A DNA stretch of 64,000 nt from Megaleporinus macrocephalus (Eukaryota; Chordata; Actinopteri; Characiformes; Anostomidae): NCBI GenBank assembly GCA_021613375.1, contig CM038703.1, positions 17,916,694 to 17,980,693 of the forward strand, read 5' to 3'. Of the stretch, positions 1 through 10,452 are shown in pieces. Position 1 is the first letter of the stretch. Each line of letters begins with the position of its first letter. Under the pieces are notes generated by a model. It was not told the origin of the DNA. It saw only the letters and a program-made list of their open reading frames with translations, and did no database searches. The position numbers and the translations under genes are program-made.

Positions 1-975
1 TGTGACTTAATTGTCAGTAATTGGCTTTAACTGGAGAATGATGATTGTGCAGACTAGGGGTGCAGACTATAAGTCAATCTGAAGGTGAGGATTGACATGC
101 ATCCATTTGTACTGGACCTAATTATAGCTCATTATAATAGTATTTACTAAAGTATTTGCTTTTTGGTTTGAGTGATTTTAAGATGTAAAAATTAAAAATA
201 AAGTATTTTTTTAATGTAAAAAAGGGTACTTTTTACACAGTCAAGTCACATTATTATGATCGCTTCCTACTTTCGATGGCAACAGCGCATAGACTGCAGC
301 ATTACAGGAAATGTTTTCATAAAAAGGCTCTGGACCCACTCATCCATGTAGAAGGCACTCTCAACCATTCTTGCATATCACGAACACGCATACATGCTGA
401 TTGTCTTCCCTGAGGCAGATGGGATCTTCCAGCAAGGCAATGCGACGTGTCAGATGGCTAGAAATGTCTGCCTTTGGTTGAAAGAGCATGACCAAGACTT
501 TCAAGTACTACCCTGGACCCCCTAATTCCCTAGACATGCACCCAATTGAGCCAATCTGTGGGGCCACCTGGATCGTCGTGTTTGCTGTATGGATCCTCCC
601 CCACACGCCCTTCAGCAGCTGTGGGATGCACTGCAGTCAGCATGGCTCCAGATGCCTATGACAACCTTCCAGGACCTTATTGAGTTTCCCAGTCTGTCTA
701 GTTGCTGTCCATGCTACTGGATGTTACCCTGGCTGTTAGCTAGTGGTCATAACAATGTGACTCGACTGTGTAACTGTCTGTCTTATAGTAATATGCAAAT
801 AGGTTTTTTTTAATTGATTTTAATAATGAAATCAAATCCAGTCAAAAAATGATGAAATCATTTCTTAATGCTTTGAAACAATCGATTTAGATCATTCGAG
901 TTTGTTGTACAAACTTTTCTCTTGTTTTTTTCGTCCTCTTATTGCTTACATCTTCCTTTGTTATTTTGCTTTTAG
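1..975 (+). other. cacna1g: 3' part of the intron before the last cacna1g exon
   Basis: Non-coding, AT-rich. The only recognisable content is a decayed Tc1-like transposase fragment near 340-720. The acceptor tract just before 976 is the functional end of the intron. Confidence 0.65.
340..720 (+). mobile_element. Tc1/mariner-like transposase relic
   Basis: Conceptual translation with frame jumps recovers the second half of a Tc1-like DDE transposase: a FQQGNAT segment where intact elements have the catalytic FQQDNA, then an HPIEPIW segment in place of the usual NPIEHLW, and a stretch with PPHALQQLWDALQSAW. The last part is open from 589. The catalytic Asp is replaced by Gly and stops interrupt the frame, so it is dead. 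Terminal repeats were not found. It lies sense-strand inside the cacna1g intron. Confidence 0.7.
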
Positions 976-2007
976 GAAGCAATTAAGAATGACTCTGTCG
1001 ATGTGCAAACCTACTACTCCAAAGACAACTTTGACAGACAGATTACAGCAAGCTTCACCCTCCCAGTGCCCCGAATCTCTGCACCCAGCAGCCCACAGGT
1101 GTCTCCCCTGCTGCCCCTTCGCAGCCACGCCCCCAGCGTCCACTCCCTACAGCACCCTCGCAGGCAGCGCAACATCCCCTCCCGGCCACCCAGCCAGGCC
1201 AGCAGTGGCAGCGGCAGCACCAGCCCTAGCGGCTCCATGTTCGACTCAGCTGACCAAGCCGATGAAGAGGTGCGCCACATCAACAGCACGGCCAGGCTGT
1301 GGGTGGGGTCACCAGCAGAGATGAGAAGCCACTCGCTGTCCCCCTACACCACTCCAGGCCTGGTGCTACCCATTCCGATAAAGAACTGCAGCAGTGCGGC
1401 CAACCTGGCTGTGTGTGGCCTCGCGGACAAGGACATCAAGAAGTTCTTCAGCGTGGACGCCGAGGGGTTTCTGGACAAGCCTTCTGGTGCCGAGGACCAC
1501 CGGCGTCACTCCATTGAAATTTGTCCTTCCCTGGACGATGACGTGTTCAATCAGGGCAGCAGCGAAAAGAAGCACCCGCCCACACGTGTGCACTCGTTGC
1601 ACATTCCTAGGAAGAAAAAGATGAGTCCTCCGTGCATCTCCATTGAACCCCCTCTTGAGATTGAGATCCCGGCCTCTCTGGTGTCCATGAAGAAGCTGTC
1701 CGAGAGCAGCATGTTACTGAGAAGGAGGACGCCGTCCTATGAGCTGGCGCTGCAGCGCGATTCGCTAGACCTCCTGGAGCACCAACTCCCCAGCCAGCCT
1801 CTCATCAAAGTGGAGAGGCACCCGTCCCACTGTGGAGAATATCTCTCTCTCCCACAATTCACCTTTGACCAGGCGGACCCCACTTCTGTGAGCAGCCTGT
1901 CAGGCATCCTGTGTGAAAATGATCCGTCCACCCAGTCACACTCTCCCTTTGACAGCAGACTGGAGGAATCCACAGACTTCAGCACAGTGAACAGGACTGC
2001 TCAATGA
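976..2007 (+). CDS. cacna1g: T-type calcium channel alpha-1 subunit, last coding exon
   Basis: Terminal coding exon of a low-voltage-activated (Cav3) calcium channel pore subunit, a plasma-membrane protein of excitable cells. The exon opens at 976 after a pyrimidine-rich acceptor (tttttag), phase 0, and runs 343 codons to TGA at 2005-2007. All of it is cytoplasmic C-terminal tail; no membrane segment is present. Family-like blocks: DNFDRQITASFTL near the start, RRHSIEICPSLDDD in the middle, then KKKMSPPCISIEPP followed by LRRRTPS and RDSL. The last blocks resemble what I recall of the CACNA1G tail, so cacna1g is preferred over cacna1h or cacna1i. The tail is rich in Ser/Pro, typical of this poorly conserved region. 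The GTG at 1003 is internal, not a start. Upstream exons lie left of the window. Family call firm, paralogue call moderate. Confidence 0.78.
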   Translation, partial: EAIKNDSVDVQTYYSKDNFDRQITASFTLPVPRISAPSSPQVSPLLPLRSHAPSVHSLQHPRRQRNIPSRPPSQASSGSGSTSPSGSMFDSADQADEEVRHINSTARLWVGSPAEMRSHSLSPYTTPGLVLPIPIKNCSSAANLAVCGLADKDIKKFFSVDAEGFLDKPSGAEDHRRHSIEICPSLDDDVFNQGSSEKKHPPTRVHSLHIPRKKKMSPPCISIEPPLEIEIPASLVSMKKLSESSMLLRRRTPSYELALQRDSLDLLEHQLPSQPLIKVERHPSHCGEYLSLPQFTFDQADPTSVSSLSGILCENDPSTQSHSPFDSRLEESTDFSTVNRTAQ

Positions 2008-3745
2008 TACACATACAAAGAGCATGTGGACAACTTTAGACAAATCTTGCAGTGCACACCATAAAGCGTGGCACTTTTTTTGGATGTGGGGCACCAACCA
2101 CTTTATTCAGTAGCCAAAGTTTTTTCAGATGTAATATTATGTAAGCCAGCCAGGAATGGCAACTTTGATATGAGTGTGATCGGGCAAGATGGGATATGCA
2201 ATTTCAGGTTTCCATTTGGAACTCTGGTTTTTATCTTAATCCCAGTGCTCAATCACATTGATTTGAGTTCAGGATGTGTAGTGTTTTTTTTGTTTTTTGT
2301 TTTTTTTTCAATTCCTTTATTGATACCATCTTGTCATTAACATTGCTGTTTCCTGTAAAAGAGTATACAGAGTAAACGAAACAAAACAAAAAAAAACAAA
2401 CAAAGAAAAACATAAGAACTGTACATGCTCTGTACTTTATTGAATCATATGTTGTAAATAGAGGAAATATTGTATTGGTGAGAAAATAGATCTATTCATA
2501 TGCACATATTTTTTATAGAGATCTATAATGTTTTTGCACATATCAATTTGAATTTCAAGTTGAATTGTCTTTTGTTGTCCTCTTGTGAATGTACTTTTTT
2601 TTAAATCAAATAGCAGTGGGATCAATTATAGTCTGTTTAGACCTACCGATACTGAGATGATTTTTATTTTTCTATTGGGAGATGGGGTATGAGATATTAA
2701 AGTAGATCTAACGAGAACCAAACATCAAACGATCTGTAGCCAGAGTGCAATACACTGTAAATGTTTATGTAAGTTTACTCTGTTAGTTGCTCACATTTTA
2801 CACAAACATAGTCAGTAACGTGCATCTCACTAACACAACCCTATATCATACTCAAGTTCATCTCAACGTATAAAGTAAGGTTTCCTCCGCGCTCGCGTTC
2901 ATTACCAAACTTAATAATGGCATTTTTTGACCCTCAGCTGTGGCACGGGTAGTATGCATGTGAAGGACAAAATAAACCAATGTAGATATTATAATGTTGC
3001 AAGGTAGACTTTGTCCTCGTCCTCCCTGTTTTCTATTGCCCTTTATGTCGAAGGAAAAGCCAGAGTCTTTCTGAGAAGAAAGGGAGTTGATTTTAGCACA
3101 AACAGGATCTGGTTTACCTTTCAGCTTTGACATGGTGCCTCTACATTTGTGTCTGCAGTAAGAAGACAGACTATTACGAGAAAGAAATGTTGCACATGGG
3201 TGATTCTACAACTATGGGCGCTTTTGATACGTAATGTTGCCCCAGACCATACTTTCAAGGCACAATAACAAGAACTGCTGATGCCGTTATATTGACTTTG
3301 TAATAACTTTATCAATCTTTAAGGTCTTTACCTCCTTCTCATCCCAAATACAGCTCAATTACCTCCACATCAGATCACATTTACTTCTTAGTATCACACA
3401 GTTACATTGTGACAACGTTGTGACAACCTACTGTTTTGGTGCCCACAATGTTGAACTTTCCTCAGAAAGTTACGACAACGTTATTTGACAGCGTTGTGAC
3501 AATGCAGTGGCAACGTTATTTAATAGTGACATTGTGACCACGTTGTGATTGCCTTGTTGATTACTACATACTGTACCATCTTTTCACATCATTGTAGTGA
3601 TGTTAAGAAAGAAGACAATGTTGTGACAATTTTGTGTGTTAGCTGGGTAGCTGATCAACCAACTTCTTTTAAATAAAATACAGTCATTTGAAGTTAAAAA
3701 TAAAAAAAATTAAGTCACAGCAAATGAATATCCAGAGACAATAAA
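2008..3745 (+). other. cacna1g: cacna1g 3' UTR and downstream DNA
   Basis: AT-rich, no coding exon. Candidate AATAAA poly(A) signals lie at 3672-3677 and 3740-3745, and an ATTAAA lies near 2696. Which one ends the transcript cannot be decided from sequence. A degenerate minisatellite occupies 3397-3640. Confidence 0.4.
3397..3640. repeat. Degenerate ACAACGTTGTGAC minisatellite
   Basis: The motif ACAACGTTGTGACAA and close variants (GACAACGTTATT, CAACGTTATTTAATAG, GACCACGTTGTGA, ACAATGTTGTGACAA) recur at irregular spacing of about 20-40 bp. ACAACGTTGT is itself a perfect palindrome. Similar repeats are common in teleost genomes. Confidence 0.65.
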
Positions 3746-3791
3746 TACAGTGTGCATGTGTGTTAATAATGACAAAATATCCTTGATATTA

Positions 3792-4709
3792 TACACTGCC
3801 TGACCAGAGAAAAGTCTAATATTTTGTTGGACCACCTTTAGCTGTTATCATGGCGGCGTTGTTTAAATAACTTTATGCATCGTTATAATATTCAGAGTTG
3901 AATACATTTTTGGCTGGGATCTCGAACTCTGTCACAGTTTGACCCTGATGAATTTTGGCATTGTCATCCTGGAAAATGCCTGTGACATCAGGAAAGAGAA
4001 CATCCATTGATGGACCAACCTGATCATTTAGTATATTCAGGAAGTCAGCTGACTTTATTACTACATAACGTAATGAAGACCTGTCAACTGAAGCATCCCC
4101 AGATTATAACTCTATCTACAGAGGTTTGTACAGTGGGCACTATGCATGATGGGTGCATCGCTTTATGCGGTTTCTTTCTTACCCTGACTAACTCATTGAT
4201 CTGGAATAGTTTAAATCTGGACTCATCAGACCACATGATGTTTTTCCAGTTTTTCCATCACTCCTGAGTTCAGTCTTCATGCTGCGAGTTCTACTGTTGA
4301 TTTTTATGACGGAACTTTGCAGAGTGATATCCGATCACAGTCATTCAAGATTTTTTCCAACTACATTTCTTCCACAAAGTTCTCCACTGTCCTTCCAGCT
4401 ATTAATAATGCGTTGGACAGTTCTTAACCCAGTTCCGGCCATTTCAGCTTCTCCATAGTTATTTTCTTTGCTTAATGCGGACCAATAATGTGACTCTTCT
4501 GAAACACTGTCAACATCTTTTCCACAACCACAGGATACGTCTTCCTTATTTATTATTATCTAGGAAATGAGGAGCTGCACACTACGTGAGTTAGGGTTAA
4601 GAGAATAGTTGCTAACTTTAACATATTAATCATTGCAGTAATTATCCAATCCAAGTATTTGGTTATCTAATTAAAACTGCATTTTTTTTCTTTTTGGCCA
4701 GGCAGTGTA
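3792..4709 (-). mobile_element. Tc1-like DNA transposon with terminal inverted repeats, inactive
   Basis: The element begins TACACTGCCTGACCAG and ends with CTGGCCAGGCAGTGTA's mirror (TTTTTGGCCAGGCAGTGTA), giving imperfect inverted ends of about 18 bp next to TA. Read on the minus strand, the interior decodes to a decayed Tc1-like transposase. A helix-turn-helix part (near 4320-4450) contains GLRTVQRIINSWKDSGEL. A catalytic-domain part (near 3960-4240) has WSDESRFKLFQ and MHPSCIVPTVQ. Stops and deletions separate the parts, and the element is about 0.4-0.7 kb shorter than a full-length Tc1 element, so it is non-autonomous. Confidence 0.75.
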
Positions 4710-7700
4710 GAAATGTCCGTACACGTCTTTACATAATTAAATCTGGAGTTATCTAGAATAACTATTTTAATAAAAACAAAACCCCACACACTGGAACTGA
4801 TTTACTGTCAAATATAATACATTATTGCAAATTGTATTTCTATTCTACTTCAAAATACATTTAAGATACTACATTAAAGTGTCACAGCAGTGATGAGGCT
4901 GTATAAATAAGAAGTGTTCTTTATCGTAAAATTCGAATGATTTATAAGTGCAGATATTGAAAACCACATTTGTTAGTGTCTTCAGCAGACATACTGAGAC
5001 CAGCAATATTATGATAAAAACCTTGCTAAAAGTAAATGTCTTTACTGAGTGAATAATTCAAGCATAAACCTAGTTCTCCCTGCACTTAAGGGACCTACAA
5101 GTGCCCATAGTTTCAGAAATGCCCATGCAGACAATGTGACAAAGTGTTAAACCATTGCCTTTGACCATTTGAGTTTGAAGCATAATAATCTTATTGATGG
5201 TTATTTATCTTACTACTGCATATACATCAACGTATCAGCAGAACTAGTTAATATTTAATAAAGCTTTCGAGCTGTGGTCATCTTTCTCAATTTTTGAATC
5301 TTGAATAATTCACGAAGTGAAGCTATTGCATGTTGGAAAAAAATAAAAAAAAATCTGGATGTTTTTGATGATTTTTTTTTATATTTGAATTTGTAGACTA
5401 ACTACCTAATTGCACTGGGCTGTAATGGGCTGTCTAGATTTTCCTCTTTGTAGATCAACTTCTTCATTGTCTAACGCAATATTTTATGGTAATCTGTATC
5501 TTTGAGAGATCATAGCTCAAGCAGCTTAAGTGTAAGCAAAAATCATGGTGTGAAGACTATTGAAGTGACGTTTGAAATGGACAATGAATGTTCAGTTAAT
5601 TTGACACGACTGAAATTTTCCCGTTGCTGTGATTTTTGGCTAAAAGACGGTGGAGATTTTTTTTGGGAGCAAATGTTTGAACAAAGAGACTTGAGTGAAC
5701 AATATGGCATGTACATGCTTGAAGTGTTTGCATCACTTTGAGGATGTTGACATTACCGTTGTTGGAATCTGAGCTTTCGCCATCAGGCGACCTAGTGTCC
5801 TTGAATAAAAAATTCAAGTATTTTCCTCAATCTTTCCTGGACGAAAGTTCCAATGTTTTTCTTCTTCTTTTTTTTCTTTTTCTTTAAGCGAAGTGTCTGC
5901 AATAATTTTGTTTCAGATTTCTTTGATTTGAAATGGCTCAGACGTTATTGCAAGAGAGGTATTTAAATCTTGGCTATATAAAAATGGCTATACAATTTAT
6001 ACACTGTATTGTTACTTTTTATTGTGCAAAGATCACACTGTGATCTAAGCGATATTCTCTGTCATCTAAAGATAAACATTTTTATCCAAAAATAAGCTGT
6101 CTAATTTTTTGCTTTATACTCTCAACACTGTTATTATTATAGTCTTTCTTACATTAACACAACACAGGAACAAATATGACCTCCACAGCTTTCAATTGAT
6201 TTTAGTGCTTCTAGCTACATTCCTGGAAACCAAAAAACGAAAGAAAAGACAAAAAAAATTTAAAGGTGAAATGCAAAAGCAGCTTGTAGCGACCAGTTAT
6301 GGGAGACCCAGGGGGTTCTGAGGTTGTAATCTATTCTGTTGATGGAAGTGAGACAGCAAGCTGGAGTCATTCTGCGACTGTGGATTAGTTTCATGTTTGT
6401 AGGATTTACCTTTTCAATGCTTAATATCTCAATACCCGATAACAAGGCCAACATGAAGAAGCAAAGAGGGGACAAGCACCAATCTTATCTATAAAAGGCC
6501 GGTGTCAATGGTTTTCATTACAGTAGAGAAGCTGCACACTTGATCAGTTGCTTGTCCTACTGATTAAACTAGTGGAATCAGATGTGCTCCAGGTAGACTG
6601 GTAATGAAAACCTGCAACCACACTGGCCATTTGTAAAAAAAAAAAAAAAGAAAAAAAAAGAGATTGGACACCACAGACCTCTGAAATTAACATTGGCCCC
6701 TTTTTGCTGCAGCGCTCTACTCGATTGAGAATGCTTTACAGTAGATGTTGGACCATGTTGCTGTGATGATTTGGTTGCCGTTAGCCACAAGAGCATTAGT
6801 GAGGTAAGGTACTGGTGGTGGAAGATTAGTCCTGGATTACAAACTCCACTCCAACTCATCCCAGTAGGAGCACAGTGCATCCTATTCTATAATGCTCTTC
6901 GCTGGAGCTGTGTGCCGTGTGAGTGTGATGATCATGCATTTGTTGATAGCAGAATATGTAAGTATAAACAGAACTGTCTCTCGTGACTGGGAATGTGAGT
7001 ACATGACATGATATATGTTTGTGCTCTGATTGGGTGAGGGGCTGGGGTTATTAAGGACTTTGAGTGAGATTTCCTCCAGTAGCCACAAAATGCAGGTTTT
7101 ATTTTTTGTTGTTGTGATTATAGATAATTTTTCTTGACATCATGAACGTTCTGGTTGTGCAGTTCATTTTATTCTGACATGGGCTTCTTTGTGCAGAGGT
7201 GTGAATTGTTTTCACAGGTAGGCAATAGCAGCTGGAGGTCAGATTTGGGTTTTAAATGCTACGGTAGAGACAAAATTGTGATCAGTATGAGGGCGTGGAG
7301 TCTGCAGCATACATAGCGGATCACAGACTAAAGTCCAGTAGCGCAAAGAAGAGTATATTTAAAAATAAACTGGACGTGGATGATGGATTTTAACGAACAC
7401 AACGGATGATATGGATTTCATATTACAAAAGAGAAAATATGAATGTAAACAGTTTAAGTCCACCAAGCAAAAATAATTATGGTAAGCACTACTTCAGTGG
7501 CGACGCAGACAGGGAAAGGCTGTTCACCAGCTTTCACTAACAAATCTAATGTTAGTAAAAGAAAAGCAAAATGTGGGCAGGACAATCTTAAGGCTCAAAC
7601 AGTAAATGTGTAGTAACATGAGCTAGGTCAGCTTGCACACTAAGCGATTAGCTGCATTTGCAGTCATTTCTAACCAACACACACTGATACAGAAGCTCTG

Positions 7701-7809
7701 GATATGCACTGAGCAGTGTTTTAAAACAGCTAATGTAGCACAGTGTCTCTGCAATCACAGACAGGTACCTATCAGCCTTATTCTTACAGCAGCTTCCAGA
7801 CGAAGCCAC
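4710..7809. other. Intergenic DNA, no gene recognised
   Basis: AT-rich with homopolymer runs (for example poly-A at 6637-6660). A short fragment near 6570-6680, with AATCAG..GTGCTCCAG..ATGAAAACCTGCA..GATTGGACACC, resembles a dispersed fish repeat also seen at 12180-12225 and 20246-20400. The open frames here are short and lack recognisable domains. Confidence 0.5.
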
Positions 7810-7814
7810 AGGCA

Positions 7815-9100
7815 CTGAGGGTAAGAGAGAGAAGAGCACAGTTACTGAGGAACAGCGAGAGAGCAGCACAGTTACTGAGGGACAAAGAGAGAGCAACACA
7901 GTGAGGAAGAGAGGGCAGCTCAGTCATTGGGAAAGAGTGCAGCACAGTTACTGAGGTAGAGAGAACAGCACAGTTACTTAAAGAGAAAGAGCAGCACAGT
8001 CACTAAGAAACAAAGAAAGCATAACAGTCACTGAGGAAGGAAGAGAGCAGCACAGTCACTGAGAGAGAAAAGCAGTACAGTCACTGAGAGACAGAGAGCA
8101 GTACAGTCACTGAGAGAGAAAAGCAGTACAGTCACTGAGAGAGAAAAACAGTACAGTTACTGAGAGACAGAGAGCAGTACAGTCACTGAGAGAGAAAAGC
8201 AGTACAGTCACTGAAAGAGAGAAAAACAGTACGGCCACTGAGAGACAGAGAGCAGTACAGTCACTGAGAGAGAAAAACAGTACAGTCACTGAGAGAGAAA
8301 AGCAGTACAGTCACTGAGAAAGAGTGAGAGTAGCACAGTCACTGAGAGAAAGCAGTACAGTCACTGAGAGAGAGAAGCAGTAGTCACTAAAAAAGAGTGA
8401 GAGTAGCACAGTCACTGAGAGAAAGCAGTACAGTCACTGAGAGAGAGAGAGCAGTACAGTCACTGAGAGAGAGAGCAGTACAGTCACTGAGAGAGAAAAA
8501 CAGTACAGTCACTGAGAGAGAAAAACAGTACAGTTACTGAGAGACAGAGAGCAGTACAGTCACTGAGAGAGAAAAACAGTACAGTCACTGAGAGAGAAAA
8601 ACAGTACAGTCACTGAGAGAGAAAAACAGTACAGTCACTGAGAGACAGAGAGCAGTACAGTCACTGAGTGAGAAAGAATAACACAGTCACTGAGAGACAG
8701 AGAGCAGTACAGTCACTGAGATACAGAGCAGTACAGTCACTGAGAGAGAAAAGCAGTACAGTCACTGAGAGACAAAGCAGTACAGTCACTGAGAGACAAA
8801 GCAGTACAGTCACTAAGAGAGAAGCAGTACAGTCACTGAGAGACAAAGCAGTACAGTCACTGAGAGACAAAGCAGTACAGTCACTAAGAGAGAGAAGCAG
8901 TACAGTCACTAAGAAAGAGTGAGAGTAGCACAGTCACTGAGAGAAAGCAGTACAGTCACTAAAAGAGAAGCAGTACAGTCACTAAGAAAGAGTGAGAGTA
9001 GCACAGTCACTGAGAGAAAGCAGTACAGTCACTAAGAGAGAGAAGCAGTACAGTCACTAAGAAAGAGTGAGAGTAGCACAGTCACTGAAGGAGACAGAGC
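7815..9100. repeat. Minisatellite, about 25-bp unit, ~1.3 kb
   Basis: Roughly fifty tandem units built on GCAGTACAGTCACTGAGAGA plus a variable A/G-rich spacer, total 20-35 bp each. Sub-blocks recur at higher order, for example units carrying AAGAAAGAGTGAGAGTAGCAC near 8310, 8380, 8910, 8980 and 9060. The left edge (7815-8040) is more diverged than the centre, as expected for a tandem array. Open frames on both strands here are by-products of the unit. Confidence 0.9.
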
Positions 9101-10302
9101 AGTACCTCTTGTCTGATGCCACTTGAGACAATGTGAGCCCACGTTGGTGGTGGGGGGCATGGGGTTGGAGATTCCTCCTGCTTTTCACATCGGCTTGGCC
9201 ACCACTGACTGATCTGACTTTGATGGTTGCCTGCTTTTCACTTCTCAGCCCCCGGTGAGAGGGAGCATGCTTGGATGTAGCAGCAACACTGGTGAGCTGT
9301 TTCCTGCCTATGTTGCACTTGACTTGATCTTCCTGGCTCCCTCTCCTCTTTGGCTGCTCAAAAGCTGGCTGGAAAACAAAAAGCAGTGCACATTATCATA
9401 CACCCATCTATTCAGCCTACAGCAATTTAGGCCCACCGATTCACAAATTCAGAAGTTTCTAATTCACACTCTAACTGAGCGCTAATGAGGAGCTGGAAAA
9501 TTTGGAACACACTAATAATCTAAGTGGATGTCAGGGGGAAAAATAAAATGCAAAAACTATATGATAGTTTTGGGCCAAATACACTTATAACTGACTAAAG
9601 CCATCATAAGCAGGACTTTTATAAGAACTCCCTTCTTTGGGGTAAACCGTGATGATTTTATATACAACAAAAAGCTAAAATATTATTCTGATATAGCACA
9701 AAAACAACTATGATGACAGTTTATGAGTAAGGTGTTTTTTCCAAGCGTACAACGCCATCTAGTGGAAACTGAATGCGTTACAGCGGCAGAGGAACCACTC
9801 AGTACGGCGTGAGAGGGAAGATAAACTACGACGCACACTCGGCATTACTGGAAGTAACCCCCTAAAATACAGTAGTGTATCTCCGACAGCTCGGTTACCT
9901 GAACTAAATCTGGCCTAGCTAAGAAAAATGATATCAGCTGGATTGTTACCAGAGCCGATATTTCCAGCCCTTTCTCTGTTCACACGTTATAAGGGACGTT
10001 TTCCAGACAGCGTCCGGAAAAGTTCAGCTAGTTAGCTTAGCTAAAGCTAACTGTGCTTTCAGTCTGAAGTGTCTGTGTAAAGATGCAGTTTGTAATTTAA
10101 AAGTTATTCGCTCTAGATCTTTAAATGTCTTCACGTCTTAAATAATTCGCTACTTCCATCTTAAGTAGCATCATGTGATACTTTTTCTTTTGCGCTGCGT
10201 TTAAAACACGAAGGTCGCTTGTTTACAGCTACCTTGACTAACGTTAGTTAACGTTGCGCGATAATTAACCGAAAAAGCCACTACAGCGATTTAACAGAAG
10301 AA
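9101..10302 (+). promoter_or_regulatory. ccdc97: ccdc97 upstream region
   Basis: Contains no coding exon. The part closest to the gene (about 9960-10300) has scattered CpGs and is not obviously repetitive, as expected for a promoter and 5' UTR. No TATA box at a convincing position was seen. A CTCF-type motif lies at 9753-9765. The transcription start cannot be set from sequence alone. Confidence 0.4.
9753..9765 (-). promoter_or_regulatory. CTCF-type core motif
   Basis: The plus strand reads CGCCATCTAGTGG, so the minus strand reads CCACTAGATGGCG. This fits the vertebrate CTCF core consensus CCASYAGRKGGCR at every position. It lies between the cacna1g and ccdc97 genes, about 540 bp before the ccdc97 start codon. 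Occupancy is inference. Confidence 0.55.
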
Positions 10303-10452
10303 ATGTGGGGTGAAATCGACGAGGACTACAAGCGACCAGTAACACCTGCATTCTACGAGGCAGAGACGGAGAAAGAAGATGACAGGGTGGTCCAGGGAGC
10401 TGATAACTCGGTAGATATGGTTTGCTCACAGCCTTCAAATCTCCAGGTCCAG
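10303..10452 (+). CDS. ccdc97: ccdc97 coding exon 1
   Basis: Residues 1-50, starting [15 protein letters not shown]; acidic and poorly conserved in the family. Donor CAG|gtgagt at 10452/10453, phase 0. Confidence 0.85.

Noticed and set aside
1003..2007. Independent gene starting at GTG 1003
   Set aside because: The frame is open back to the splice acceptor at 976 and the sequence is the tail of a Cav3 channel; GTG is internal Val.
8107..8922. Open frames of 60-84 codons rich in CTALSLSD or QSLRD repeats
   Set aside because: They are translations of the minisatellite unit in both directions.
7815..9100. CRISPR-like array
   Set aside because: Units are variable, contiguous and lack unique spacers; the DNA is vertebrate. 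It is a minisatellite.
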